64,000 bases of DNA from contig CADAAR010000006.1 of NCBI GenBank assembly GCA_902785945.1, positions 1 to 64,000 of the forward strand, given 5' to 3'. A program made the translations under genes and the position numbers. Shown piece after piece: positions 41,124-48,981 of this stretch. Positions within the stretch are counted from its first letter, which is position 1. The number at the start of each line of letters is the position of its first letter. The stretch is from an uncultured Prevotellaceae bacterium. GTDB taxonomy: Bacteria > Bacteroidota > Bacteroidia > Bacteroidales > Bacteroidaceae. The notes under the pieces are model-generated. The model ran no database searches. It saw nothing but the letters and a program-made list of their open reading frames with translations, and was not told where the DNA came from.

Positions 41124-41132
41124 ATAGTGAAA
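41105..41132 (+). repeat. TAGTGAA-type heptamer repeat (40686 gene / GT2)
   Basis: Four units (AGTGAAT, AGTGAAA, AGTGAAT, AGTGAAA). They contain the stop codon of the membrane protein (41121-41123) and the GTG start of the GT2 gene (41127-41129). Confidence 0.85.
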
Positions 41133-41966
41133 TTAACGATTGTCATAGTCAGTTATAATGTGCGTTCGTTCGTGGCGCAATGCCTCGACAGCGTGCAGAA
41201 GGCGTCGGAAGGTCTCGACGGAGTTGAGGTGTTTGTCGTCGACAATGCCTCTTCGGATGATACGGTCGACTATATCGGCCATCATTATCCATGGGTCCGA
41301 CTGATTGCCAACGACGATAATCTAGGCTTCTCACTCGCTAACAACATCGCCATCCGTCAGGCAGAGGGCGAATACATTCTGTTGCTTAATCCCGATACCA
41401 TTGTGGCTGAGCCTACGCTCTGTGCGTGCGTCAGCTTTATGGATGCCCATCCGCAGGCAGGCGGTCTGGGTGTGAGAATGCATAATGCCGACGGTTCGCT
41501 GGCACCCGAGTCGCGTCGTGCTATCCCATCGCCTTGGGTGTCGTGTCTGAAGATGTTGGGCTTCACCAAGCGTTATTACATGAGTCATCTGTCGTGGGAC
41601 GAACCGGGACGCATTGAGGTGGTTAGTGGCGCCTTTTTCCTGTTACGTAAGAAAGCCCTCGACCAGGTAGGACTCCTCGATGAGGACTTTTTCATGTATG
41701 GTGAGGATATCGACCTTTCTTACCGTCTGCTGAAGGGTGGTTGGGAGAACTGGTATCACCCTTCGGACATCGTTCATTTCAAGGGCGAATCCACGCAGAA
41801 GTCGTCGTTCCGTTATGTGCATGTGTTCTATCAGGCTATGCTCATCTTCTTCCGTAAGCATTACGGGCATCTGAGCATCTTTTTCACTTTGCCCGTTAAA
41901 CTGGCCATCTATTTCCGTGCAGCCCTCGCGCTGATTGATATCATCCGTAAAAAACTCCATCTATGA
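41127..41966 (+). CDS. Family 2 glycosyltransferase
   Basis: A 279-residue GT-A protein from the GTG at 41127 (MKLTIVIVSYNVRSFVAQCL). VEVFVVDNASSDDTVDYI and NLGFSLANNIAIRQAEGEYI bind the nucleotide sugar; LLLNPDT is the DxD-equivalent, and VSGAFFLLRKKALDQVGLLDE then MYGEDIDLSYR are typical of rhamnosyltransferase-like members. The C-terminal end has a hydrophobic membrane-associated stretch. The acceptor is unknown. Overlaps the GNAT gene by 4 nt. Confidence 0.9.
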   Translation: MKLTIVIVSYNVRSFVAQCLDSVQKASEGLDGVEVFVVDNASSDDTVDYIGHHYPWVRLIANDDNLGFSLANNIAIRQAEGEYILLLNPDTIVAEPTLCACVSFMDAHPQAGGLGVRMHNADGSLAPESRRAIPSPWVSCLKMLGFTKRYYMSHLSWDEPGRIEVVSGAFFLLRKKALDQVGLLDEDFFMYGEDIDLSYRLLKGGWENWYHPSDIVHFKGESTQKSSFRYVHVFYQAMLIFFRKHYGHLSIFFTLPVKLAIYFRAALALIDIIRKKLHL

Positions 41967-42466
41967 AACAAGTTCATTTGCGGGCCATCGAACCCGAAGA
42001 CCTCGATATGCTCTACCGCGTCGAGAACGATGTGAAGCTCTGGAATGTCGGTATTACCAATGTGCCTTACAGCCGTTATGCCCTCCACGATTATGTGGCT
42101 AATGCCTCGGGCGACATCTATGCTGACCATCAGGTGCGACTGATTGTTGAGAATGCGGAGAAGCAAGTGGTTGGTATCGCCGATATCGTGGATTTCGACG
42201 CCAGCAACCGTCGGGCAGAAATCGGACTGGTTATTGAACAGCCGTTTCGCGGACAGGGTTACGGTCTCAGCGCCATGAAGGAACTGGAGCGCTATGCCCT
42301 CGAGGTGCTGCATCTGCACCAGCTCTATGCCATCATCGACGTGCAGAATGAGACCTGTCTGCAGATGTTTCGACAAATGGGTTATTACGAGTCTTCACGG
42401 CTGAAAGATTGGCTCTTTGACGGTCGTGAATACCGCGATGCCATCGTTATGCAGACTTTTTTTTAA
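41963..42466 (+). CDS. GNAT family N-acetyltransferase
   Basis: A 167-residue RimJ/RimL-type acetyltransferase. NRRAEIGLVIEQPFRGQGYG is the acetyl-CoA-binding motif A (RGQGYG) and LHQLYAIIDVQNETCLQMFR is motif B. It may acetylate a polyamine, a protein N-terminus or an amino sugar; the adjacent glycosyltransferase hints at a sugar but does not prove it. Last gene of the engB operon. Confidence 0.88.
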   Translation: MKQVHLRAIEPEDLDMLYRVENDVKLWNVGITNVPYSRYALHDYVANASGDIYADHQVRLIVENAEKQVVGIADIVDFDASNRRAEIGLVIEQPFRGQGYGLSAMKELERYALEVLHLHQLYAIIDVQNETCLQMFRQMGYYESSRLKDWLFDGREYRDAIVMQTFF

Positions 42467-42483
42467 AAAAAGCCCGAAAAAGT

Positions 42484-42514
42484 TTTGCTATTTCGGAAAT
42501 TATTCATACCTTTG
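42484..42514 (+). promoter_or_regulatory. Promoter of the tRNA-Asp pair
   Basis: TTTG at 42484-42487 and TACCTTTG at 42507-42514, 19 bp apart, followed by CACCC. Confidence 0.8.
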
Positions 42515-42541
42515 CACCCGCAAAAGAAAAAAAGGCCGTCT

Positions 42542-42615
42542 GGTGCGTTAGTTCAGTAGGTTAGAATGCCTGCCTGTCACGCAGGAGGTCACGAGTTCGA
42601 ATCTCGTACGCACCG
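42542..42615 (+). tRNA. tRNA-Asp (anticodon GTC), copy 1
   Basis: A 74-nt cloverleaf. Acceptor GGTGCGT pairs with ACGCACC; anticodon stem CCTGC/GCAGG encloses loop CTGTCAC (anticodon GTC); discriminator G. No encoded CCA. Confidence 0.96.
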
Positions 42616-42639
42616 CCTCTTTTTTCCGCCTTGCACCTT

Positions 42640-42713
42640 GGTGCGTTAGTTCAGTAGGTTAGAATGCCTGCCTGTCACGCAGGAGGTCACGAGTTCGAAT
42701 CTCGTACGCACCG
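42640..42713 (+). tRNA. tRNA-Asp (anticodon GTC), copy 2
   Basis: Identical to copy 1 over all 74 nt, 24 nt downstream. It is transcribed from the same promoter and followed by a terminator. Confidence 0.96.
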
Positions 42714-42718
42714 CAGAG

Positions 42719-42743
42719 CCATCGGAGAACCCGATGGTTTTTT
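42719..42743 (+). terminator. Terminator after the tRNA-Asp pair
   Basis: CCATCGG (42719-42725) pairs with CCGATGG (42731-42737), then TTTTTT. The M23 gene starts 21 nt later. Confidence 0.85.
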
Positions 42744-42764
42744 GTTTCAAGAAGAATCAGTAGA

Positions 42765-43274
42765 ATGACGAAGAAAAGATTATATTGCAGATTACTGTCT
42801 TTGCTGCTAGTGTCAATGATGCTTGTATGTTGCACCAGCCAAAGTCATGCTGTCGAGCCCGCAGATTCCGCCAGCTGGCATTTTCCGTTGCCGGGAGCGA
42901 AAGTCATCAGCCCTTACGGCAAGCGTGGTGGGCGTACGCATTCGGGTGTCGATCTCAAGACCAAACCCAACGATAACATCTATGCTGCCTTTGAGGGTGA
43001 AGTTATCTTTTCTGATGTCTATCACGGTTATGGCAACTACATCCGCATCAAGCATCCTAACGGTTTGGAAACCTGCTATTCCCACAACTCGAAGAACCTG
43101 GTGAAGAAAGGCGATCGTGTAAAGGCCGGTCAGGTGATAGCCCTTGTTGGTCAGACGGGTCGTGCTACAACGCCACATCTTCATTTTGAGGTGCGCATCA
43201 ATGGTCAGACCCGTAATCCCGCCAATTATTTCGACCTCAATAAAGGTGTTGTAAAGAGTAAATACAGGCGATAG
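42765..43274 (+). CDS. M23 family metallopeptidase (lipoprotein-like)
   Basis: A 169-residue protein with a signal peptide ending in LVCCTS, a plausible lipobox. The LytM/M23 zinc site is HSGVDL (HxxxD) with the second motif HLHFEV, both intact, so it is likely active on peptidoglycan cross-bridges rather than a degenerate regulator. It is short, with little besides the catalytic domain. No promoter is visible between the tRNA-Asp terminator and its ATG, so it may depend on read-through from the tRNA unit. Confidence 0.9.
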   Translation: MTKKRLYCRLLSLLLVSMMLVCCTSQSHAVEPADSASWHFPLPGAKVISPYGKRGGRTHSGVDLKTKPNDNIYAAFEGEVIFSDVYHGYGNYIRIKHPNGLETCYSHNSKNLVKKGDRVKAGQVIALVGQTGRATTPHLHFEVRINGQTRNPANYFDLNKGVVKSKYRR

Positions 43275-43296
43275 TAGCCAATTTTTTCGCTTTTTA

Positions 43297-43328
43297 TTTG
43301 TATTTTTCAAAATTAATTCGTATTTTTG
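43297..43328 (+). promoter_or_regulatory. Promoter of the histidine kinase gene
   Basis: TTTG at 43297-43300 and TATTTTTG at 43321-43328, 20 bp apart. Confidence 0.65.
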
Positions 43329-43349
43329 CGGCATAAACGCCAATAAAAT

Positions 43350-45149
43350 ATGAATAAACGTCTATATAGCCTTCTAACTGTATTACTACTGTTTTGTGTC
43401 TCGTCTGCTTTGGCTGAGAAACAAGACAATAGGAAAGCCTCTGAAATGTATCGTCAGTTCCGTGCGCTTTATGAAAAAGGCGACGATAGTGCTTTCTACC
43501 AGCATGCCCATGCCTTTGAGGCATATCTCAAGAGCACCGGCGACTTGAAGTCGTATTATAAGACGATGACTAACGAGGGATTCTACGACATCAAGCAGAA
43601 TCACTTGTTCCGGGCCATACAGACGGCTCAGACGCTCGACCAGGAAGTCAGGAAGAACCAATCGATCGACTATTATTACCTTGCCTCTGGTCTGATGGGT
43701 AACATCTATCGCGCCTCTCACGATAGCCGCAGGGCAGAACAGTATTTCATGCAGGCCCTTGACGAGGTTGACGACCGTGACCCGAAGTTTACAATGGTTA
43801 CTCAGCGCGATCTAGCCATCCTGCTCTGTCTCAAGAACCCCTCCCAAGCTATCGATTATGCCACCCAGTCGGAAAAGCTCGCTGAGAAGAAAAAGGATAT
43901 CGACAACCTCTCGCTCTCCAAAGCCATGAAGCTGTATATCCAGTTCATGAATCGTAACAAGGACGATTTCGATAAGACCTATCGTGAGTACGATCAATTA
44001 CGGCAGCAGGGTGACTCCGCCTTCAATCATCAGTACGACCGTATTGTGGATATAGCTCGTCTCACCTTCGATGGCAACTATGGTGAAGCCCTCGACAAGT
44101 TGAAGGAGGGCCGCGTTTATGTCGACAGTTCGCTCGTCGCCTTATATATCTATCATCAGGCTGGTGATGTCGATGGCGGTTTCAAGGCCATGAAGCGTCG
44201 GTTTGTTGAGATGGACTCCCTGTTCTGCATGATTCAGGATGCCAACTTCAATCAGATGGCCACCGAACGCACCCTGATGAGATCGCGTGAGGAGGCTGCG
44301 GCCAACAAGAAGATGGTGAAACGACTCACTAACTGGATCATAGGCATTGTCGTGGCCTTCCTGATTATCTATATTATGGGTCGTCGTAGGCTGGTACGTA
44401 TCATCTGGGATAAAAACAAGAAACTGCAGACCGCTCTTGAACGCGCCGAGGAGATGAGTCGCATGAAGACCGCCTTCATCAACAACATGAGTCATGAGAT
44501 ACGCACACCCCTGAATGCCATTGGTGGTTTCTCCAGCCTGCTTTGTCAACCGGGTATTGAGTTGAGCGAAGAGGAGAAGAAAGACATGCAGGAGCGCATT
44601 ACCTATAACGTTGAACTCATCACCACCATTGCCAACGAGGTGATGGAACTCTCATCGAGTGAGAGTGAGACAGGCCTGCGTCCTGATTCGGAAATGTCGG
44701 ATGTGGTTATTAACGACCTGTGCCGTAAACTTATGAACACCCTGGAGAACAACACCAACGAAGGTGTAGAGACGCGGTTTATCACCAACGTGGCCGACGA
44801 CTTCACGATTCGCACGCATCAGTCGACCGTGAACCGTATTCTGACGCATGTTTACGATAACGCCCAGAAGTTCACGGAGAAGGGTTCTATCGAACTGCGT
44901 TGCGAGCATGACCAGTTGGCTGGTCAGGTGCGGTTGATTGTGCAGGACACAGGTGTCGGCATTAAGCAAGAGGACAGAGGTCGTATCTTCAGTCGCTTTG
45001 AGAAGGCTGAAGGCAACTTCAAAGAGGGTATCGGTCTCGGCCTGCCTATCTGTAAGCACCTTGCCCGTTCGATAGGCGGAGAGATTATTCTCGATCCCGA
45101 CTATTTCGACGGCTGCAGGTTCATCCTTTCAATCCCGATGATGCCTTGA
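43350..45149 (+). CDS. TPR-containing sensor histidine kinase
   Basis: A 599-residue protein. A signal peptide or N-terminal anchor (1-22) leads to a periplasmic helical TPR-like region (about 25-310: EMYRQFRALYEKGD, YLASGLMGNIYRASHDSRRA). One transmembrane helix follows at about 328-348. The kinase core has the H-box FINNMSHEIRTPLNAIGGFS, N-box HVYDNAQKFTEKG, G1 DTGVGIKQEDRG and G2 GIGLGLPICKHLA. There is no receiver or DNA-binding domain and no response regulator next to it, so the partner is elsewhere. The TPR sensor half suggests protein or envelope sensing, which is inference. Confidence 0.92.
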   Translation: MNKRLYSLLTVLLLFCVSSALAEKQDNRKASEMYRQFRALYEKGDDSAFYQHAHAFEAYLKSTGDLKSYYKTMTNEGFYDIKQNHLFRAIQTAQTLDQEVRKNQSIDYYYLASGLMGNIYRASHDSRRAEQYFMQALDEVDDRDPKFTMVTQRDLAILLCLKNPSQAIDYATQSEKLAEKKKDIDNLSLSKAMKLYIQFMNRNKDDFDKTYREYDQLRQQGDSAFNHQYDRIVDIARLTFDGNYGEALDKLKEGRVYVDSSLVALYIYHQAGDVDGGFKAMKRRFVEMDSLFCMIQDANFNQMATERTLMRSREEAAANKKMVKRLTNWIIGIVVAFLIIYIMGRRRLVRIIWDKNKKLQTALERAEEMSRMKTAFINNMSHEIRTPLNAIGGFSSLLCQPGIELSEEEKKDMQERITYNVELITTIANEVMELSSSESETGLRPDSEMSDVVINDLCRKLMNTLENNTNEGVETRFITNVADDFTIRTHQSTVNRILTHVYDNAQKFTEKGSIELRCEHDQLAGQVRLIVQDTGVGIKQEDRGRIFSRFEKAEGNFKEGIGLGLPICKHLARSIGGEIILDPDYFDGCRFILSIPMMP

Positions 45150-45187
45150 AAGGTGTAATTTTATATGTGCGGTAGCATTTTTTTCGC

Positions 45188-45208
45188 TTTTCACTCTTCA
45201 CTTTTCAC
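45188..45208 (-). repeat. TAGTGAA-related heptamer repeat (before 45235)
   Basis: Three units on the plus strand: TTTTCAC, TCTTCAC, TTTTCAC, ending 10 bp before the -7 box of the next gene. Confidence 0.65.
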
Positions 45209-45217
45209 TTATTTTTG

Positions 45218-45225
45218 TACCTTTG
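45218..45225 (+). promoter_or_regulatory. -7 box almost touching the start codon
   Basis: TACCTTTG ends 9 nt before the ATG at 45235, so the mRNA leader would be about 0-5 nt. Confidence 0.65.
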
Positions 45226-45234
45226 CAGGCAGTT

Positions 45235-45738
45235 ATGAAAGAAGTGATTGTCAAAGACGAAAGACTGCAACAGGCAGCGATGGAAGGGATGGACGCTTTT
45301 GTGAAAGTGTTTGTCGATGCCATCCGTGAGGCGATAGGTGGAGAACTGACAGCAGAGACGATGGGTGAGCTGAACAGCGACCAGATTACGCTGTTGGCGT
45401 GGGATATGCTTCACGAGGAGGTGATGGACGGCGGTTTCGTGCAGCTGATACACAACGGTCTTGGTGAGTTTATCTTCAAGAATCCCTTCGCCAAAGCCGT
45501 GAAGCTATGGGGTATGCGCGACCTTTCGAAACTCATCTATGAAGGTCATACCCTCTGGCTGAAGCATCGTGAGGAGATTGAGAAAGACTGTAGCGAAGAG
45601 GAGTTTATGGCGCTGTTTGAGCGGTTCCCGGAGTTTGACGACCTCGACGACCAGTTTGTGGAGAGCGAAGAGGAATGGATGGACGATATTGCCCACTACA
45701 TCGACGACAATCTCGAGAAATTTGCAACTATCAAATGA
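45235..45738 (+). CDS. DMP19-like acidic protein
   Basis: A 167-residue protein from the ATG at 45235 ([20 protein letters not shown]); an in-frame TTG at 45223 lies inside the promoter. The central part ([40 protein letters not shown]) resembles the DMP19/DUF4375 family, some members of which mimic DNA. The C-terminus is strongly acidic ([20 protein letters not shown]). Function is unproven. It overlaps smpB by 4 nt and would have a near-leaderless transcript. Confidence 0.78.
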   Translation: MKEVIVKDERLQQAAMEGMDAFVKVFVDAIREAIGGELTAETMGELNSDQITLLAWDMLHEEVMDGGFVQLIHNGLGEFIFKNPFAKAVKLWGMRDLSKLIYEGHTLWLKHREEIEKDCSEEEFMALFERFPEFDDLDDQFVESEEEWMDDIAHYIDDNLEKFATIK

Positions 45739-46217
45739 ACAAGGAACAAGAATTACTGCGGAAGAAAAGCCCGGTACAGATCAAGAATAAGAAGGCCTCG
45801 TTTGAATACTTCTTCATCGAGACCTATACCGCTGGAATCGTACTGACGGGAACGGAGATCAAGAGCATCCGTCTCGGCAAGGCGAGTTTGGTGGATACCT
45901 ACTGCACTGTGATTAATGGTGAGCTGTGGGTGAAGCAGATGAGCGTGAGCCCTTATTTCTATGGCTCCTATAATAACCACGAGATGAAGCGCGACCGTAA
46001 GCTGCTGCTCACGAAGCGTGAGATTAAGGAGTTGGAGAGTGCTACCAAGCAGACTGGTTACACGATTGTGCCGCTGCTGGTGTTTATCGACGAAAAGGGA
46101 CGCGCCAAGATGGATATCGCTCTCTGTAAGGGTAAGAAGGAGTATGACAAGCGTCAGACCCTCAAGGAGAAAGAAGACCGCAGGGAAATGGACCGTGCGA
46201 TGAAGGTGTATAAATGA
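45735..46217 (+). CDS. smpB: SsrA-binding protein SmpB
   Basis: A 160-residue protein from the ATG at 45735. The OB-fold core has [39 protein letters not shown] and [12 protein letters not shown]; the C-terminal [20 protein letters not shown] tail is the part that mimics tRNA in the decoding site. It brings tmRNA to stalled ribosomes. Overlaps the neighbour on each side by 4 nt. Confidence 0.96.
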   Translation: MNKEQELLRKKSPVQIKNKKASFEYFFIETYTAGIVLTGTEIKSIRLGKASLVDTYCTVINGELWVKQMSVSPYFYGSYNNHEMKRDRKLLLTKREIKELESATKQTGYTIVPLLVFIDEKGRAKMDIALCKGKKEYDKRQTLKEKEDRREMDRAMKVYK

Positions 46218-48967
46218 CAAGACTTAACGATATTATCAAGGAGCGTATTCTCATCCTCGACGGAGCGATGGGAACGAAGATACAGACCTATGGTCTTACG
46301 GAGGATGACTTCCGGGGAGAACGGTTTAAGGACCTGCCGGGACAGTTGAAGGGCAATAATGATGTGCTCTCAATCACCCGTCCGGATGTCATTGCCGATA
46401 TTCATCAGGCTTATCTCAAGGCAGGGGCTGATATCATTGCCACCAACACGTTCAGCTCGCAGCGCATTTCCCAAGCCGACTATCATCTGGAGGAAGCCGC
46501 ATACGATATGGCTCTCGCCGGTGCAAGGATTGCGCGACAGGTGGCGGATGCGTTCTCGACAGACGAGAAGCCTCGCTTTGTGGCAGGTTCTATCGGCCCT
46601 ACCAACAAAACCTGTTCGATGTCGCCCGATGTGAGTGACCCTGCCGCCAGAGACCTTGATTACGATACATTGTTGTCGGCCTATAGTGAACAGATGGACG
46701 CACTTATAGAGGGCGGGGTAGATGCCCTGCTCATTGAAACCATCTTTGACACGCTGAATGCGAAGGTGGCTATCGATGCCGCCATGCGGGTGATGGAGCG
46801 TCGTGGTGTCGAACTTCCAATCATGCTTTCCGTGACCGTGAGCGATTTGGCAGGCCGTACGTTGAGTGGTCAGACTCTCGAGGCTTTCCTCGCCAGCGTT
46901 AGTACGTATCCCATATTCTCTGTTGGACTGAACTGTTCGTTTGGTGCTACGCAGATGAAGCCTTTCCTCAGACAACTGGCCCGTGTGGCACCATATTATA
47001 TTTCGGCTTATCCCAATGCCGGACTCCCTAATTCGATGGGACTCTACGATGAGACGGCAGAGACGATGGCACCCAAGATGGGCGAACTGGTGGATGAAGG
47101 ATTGGTGAATATCATCGGTGGCTGTTGTGGTACCGACGAGACGTTTATCGCAGCGTATGCGCCGTTGGTTGTTGGCAAACAGCCTCATGTGCCAGCTCCG
47201 AAGCCTGATACCATGTGGCTCAGCGGTCTTGAACGACTCGATTTAACGCCTGAGGTGCAGTTTGTGAATGTGGGCGAACGCTGTAACGTGGCGGGTTCGC
47301 GAAAATTCCTCAGGCTCATCAAAGAAAAGAACTACGACGAGGCACTCGGTATCGCCCGTAAGCAGGTGGCTGACGGTGCCCTCGTGATAGATATCAACAT
47401 GGACGACGGACTGCTCGATGCGAAGGCGGAGATGGTGAACTTCCTGAACCGTATCGCTGCAGAGACCGATATCGCCCGTGTGCCTGTGATGATCGACTCC
47501 TCAGACTGGGAGGTGATTAAAGCAGGATTGAAATGCGTGCAAGGTAAGAGCATTGTGAACTCTATCTCGCTGAAAGAGGGTGAGGCGAAGTTCCTGGAGC
47601 ATGCCCGCGATGTGAAACGCTATGGTGCTGCGGTGGTGGTGATGTGTTTCGACGAGCAGGGACAGGCAACGAGTTATGAGCGTAGGATTGAGATTGCCGA
47701 GAGGGCATACAAACTGCTTGTGAACGAGGTGGGTATGAATCCGCTGGATATCATCTTCGACCCCAATGTGTTGGCTGTGGCTACGGGTATGGAGGAGCAC
47801 GACAGCTATGCCGCCGACTTTATTAAAGCAACCGGTTGGATTAAGGAACACCTGACCGGATCGCACGTAAGCGGAGGCGTGAGTAACCTGAGTTTTTCCT
47901 TTCGAGGTAACAACTATATTCGTGAGGCGATGCATGCCGTTTTCCTTTATCACGCCATTCGGAAAGGAATGGATTTTGGAATCGTAAATCCTTCTACACG
48001 AGTTATATATGCAGATATTCCTCAAGCACAACTTGATGTGATTGAGGATGTTATTCTGAACCGTAGGAGCGATGCCTCAGAACGATTGATAGAGCTGGCG
48101 AATGAGCTCTTGGAAGCTCAGAATAATCAGAGTAGTCCGAGTAATCCGAGTACTCAGAGTAATCCGACCACTCCGAGAGCAGATTCACCCTTGGAGGACC
48201 GTCTGGCGCAGGCGCTGGTGAAGGGTGTTGGCGAATATCTGGAGGAAGATCTTCAGGAGGCACTAGCGAAATATCCCCATGCGGTGGATATCATCGAAGG
48301 ACCGCTGATGACGGGTATGAATACCGTTGGTCAGTTGTTTGGCGAGGGAAAGATGTTCTTGCCGCAGGTGGTGAAGACTGCTCGCACCATGAAACAGGCC
48401 GTGAGCATCCTTCAACCCTATATTGAAGCTGAGAAAGCCGAAGGTGGCAAGAGTGCGGGAAAAGTACTATTGGCAACGGTAAAGGGCGATGTGCACGATA
48501 TCGGAAAGAACATCGTGGGTGTGGTGATGGCATGTAATGGCTACGAGATTATCGATATGGGTGTGATGGTGCCTGCAGAGCAGATTGTGCGCAAGGCGCA
48601 GGAAGAGAAGGTCGACATTATTGGTCTGAGCGGCCTGATTACTCCCAGTTTGGAGGAGATGGTGAATGTAGCCTGTGAACTGCAGCGGGCGCATCTGAAC
48701 ATCCCCATTATGATTGGCGGTGCCACGACCAGCGAACTCCATGTCGCCCTGAAGATCGCACCTGTCTACGAAGGTCCTGTGGTTTGGCTGAAAGATGCCT
48801 CGCAGAACGCCCTTGTGGCAGCCCGTCTTCTGAGCGAAGAACAGCAGGTGGAGCAGGAACTCTCGGAGAAATACGAGCATCTGCGTGAGGAATACCGGCA
48901 AGAACAGGATAACCTCCAGAGCCTTGAGGAAGCACGAAAGCAGAAGTTGAATCTATTTGAAAATTAA
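46214..48967 (+). CDS. metH: Cobalamin-dependent methionine synthase, without activation domain
   Basis: A 917-residue protein. Domains in order: homocysteine-binding barrel ([14 protein letters not shown]; zinc cysteines in GLNCSFGA and GGCCGT), methyl-THF/pterin-binding barrel ([32 protein letters not shown]), B12 cap and B12-binding domain with the cobalt-ligand motif [10 protein letters not shown], then [10 protein letters not shown] and [15 protein letters not shown]. It ends soon after the B12 domain at a charged coil. The roughly 300-residue AdoMet-dependent activation domain of full-length MetH is absent, and none follows here. A linker before the cap (about 637-655) is made of 9-bp repeats. 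Follows smpB with a 4-nt overlap. Confidence 0.92.
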   Translation: MTRLNDIIKERILILDGAMGTKIQTYGLTEDDFRGERFKDLPGQLKGNNDVLSITRPDVIADIHQAYLKAGADIIATNTFSSQRISQADYHLEEAAYDMALAGARIARQVADAFSTDEKPRFVAGSIGPTNKTCSMSPDVSDPAARDLDYDTLLSAYSEQMDALIEGGVDALLIETIFDTLNAKVAIDAAMRVMERRGVELPIMLSVTVSDLAGRTLSGQTLEAFLASVSTYPIFSVGLNCSFGATQMKPFLRQLARVAPYYISAYPNAGLPNSMGLYDETAETMAPKMGELVDEGLVNIIGGCCGTDETFIAAYAPLVVGKQPHVPAPKPDTMWLSGLERLDLTPEVQFVNVGERCNVAGSRKFLRLIKEKNYDEALGIARKQVADGALVIDINMDDGLLDAKAEMVNFLNRIAAETDIARVPVMIDSSDWEVIKAGLKCVQGKSIVNSISLKEGEAKFLEHARDVKRYGAAVVVMCFDEQGQATSYERRIEIAERAYKLLVNEVGMNPLDIIFDPNVLAVATGMEEHDSYAADFIKATGWIKEHLTGSHVSGGVSNLSFSFRGNNYIREAMHAVFLYHAIRKGMDFGIVNPSTRVIYADIPQAQLDVIEDVILNRRSDASERLIELANELLEAQNNQSSPSNPSTQSNPTTPRADSPLEDRLAQALVKGVGEYLEEDLQEALAKYPHAVDIIEGPLMTGMNTVGQLFGEGKMFLPQVVKTARTMKQAVSILQPYIEAEKAEGGKSAGKVLLATVKGDVHDIGKNIVGVVMACNGYEIIDMGVMVPAEQIVRKAQEEKVDIIGLSGLITPSLEEMVNVACELQRAHLNIPIMIGGATTSELHVALKIAPVYEGPVVWLKDASQNALVAARLLSEEQQVEQELSEKYEHLREEYRQEQDNLQSLEEARKQKLNLFEN
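48122..48175 (+). repeat. 9-bp coding tandem repeat in metH
   Basis: Six 9-bp units: AATAATCAG, AGTAGTCCG, AGTAATCCG, AGTACTCAG, AGTAATCCG and ACCACTCCG. They encode [15 protein letters not shown] and TTP between the pterin and cobalamin modules. Confidence 0.85.
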
Positions 48968-48981
48968 AAACGTAAGAACAT

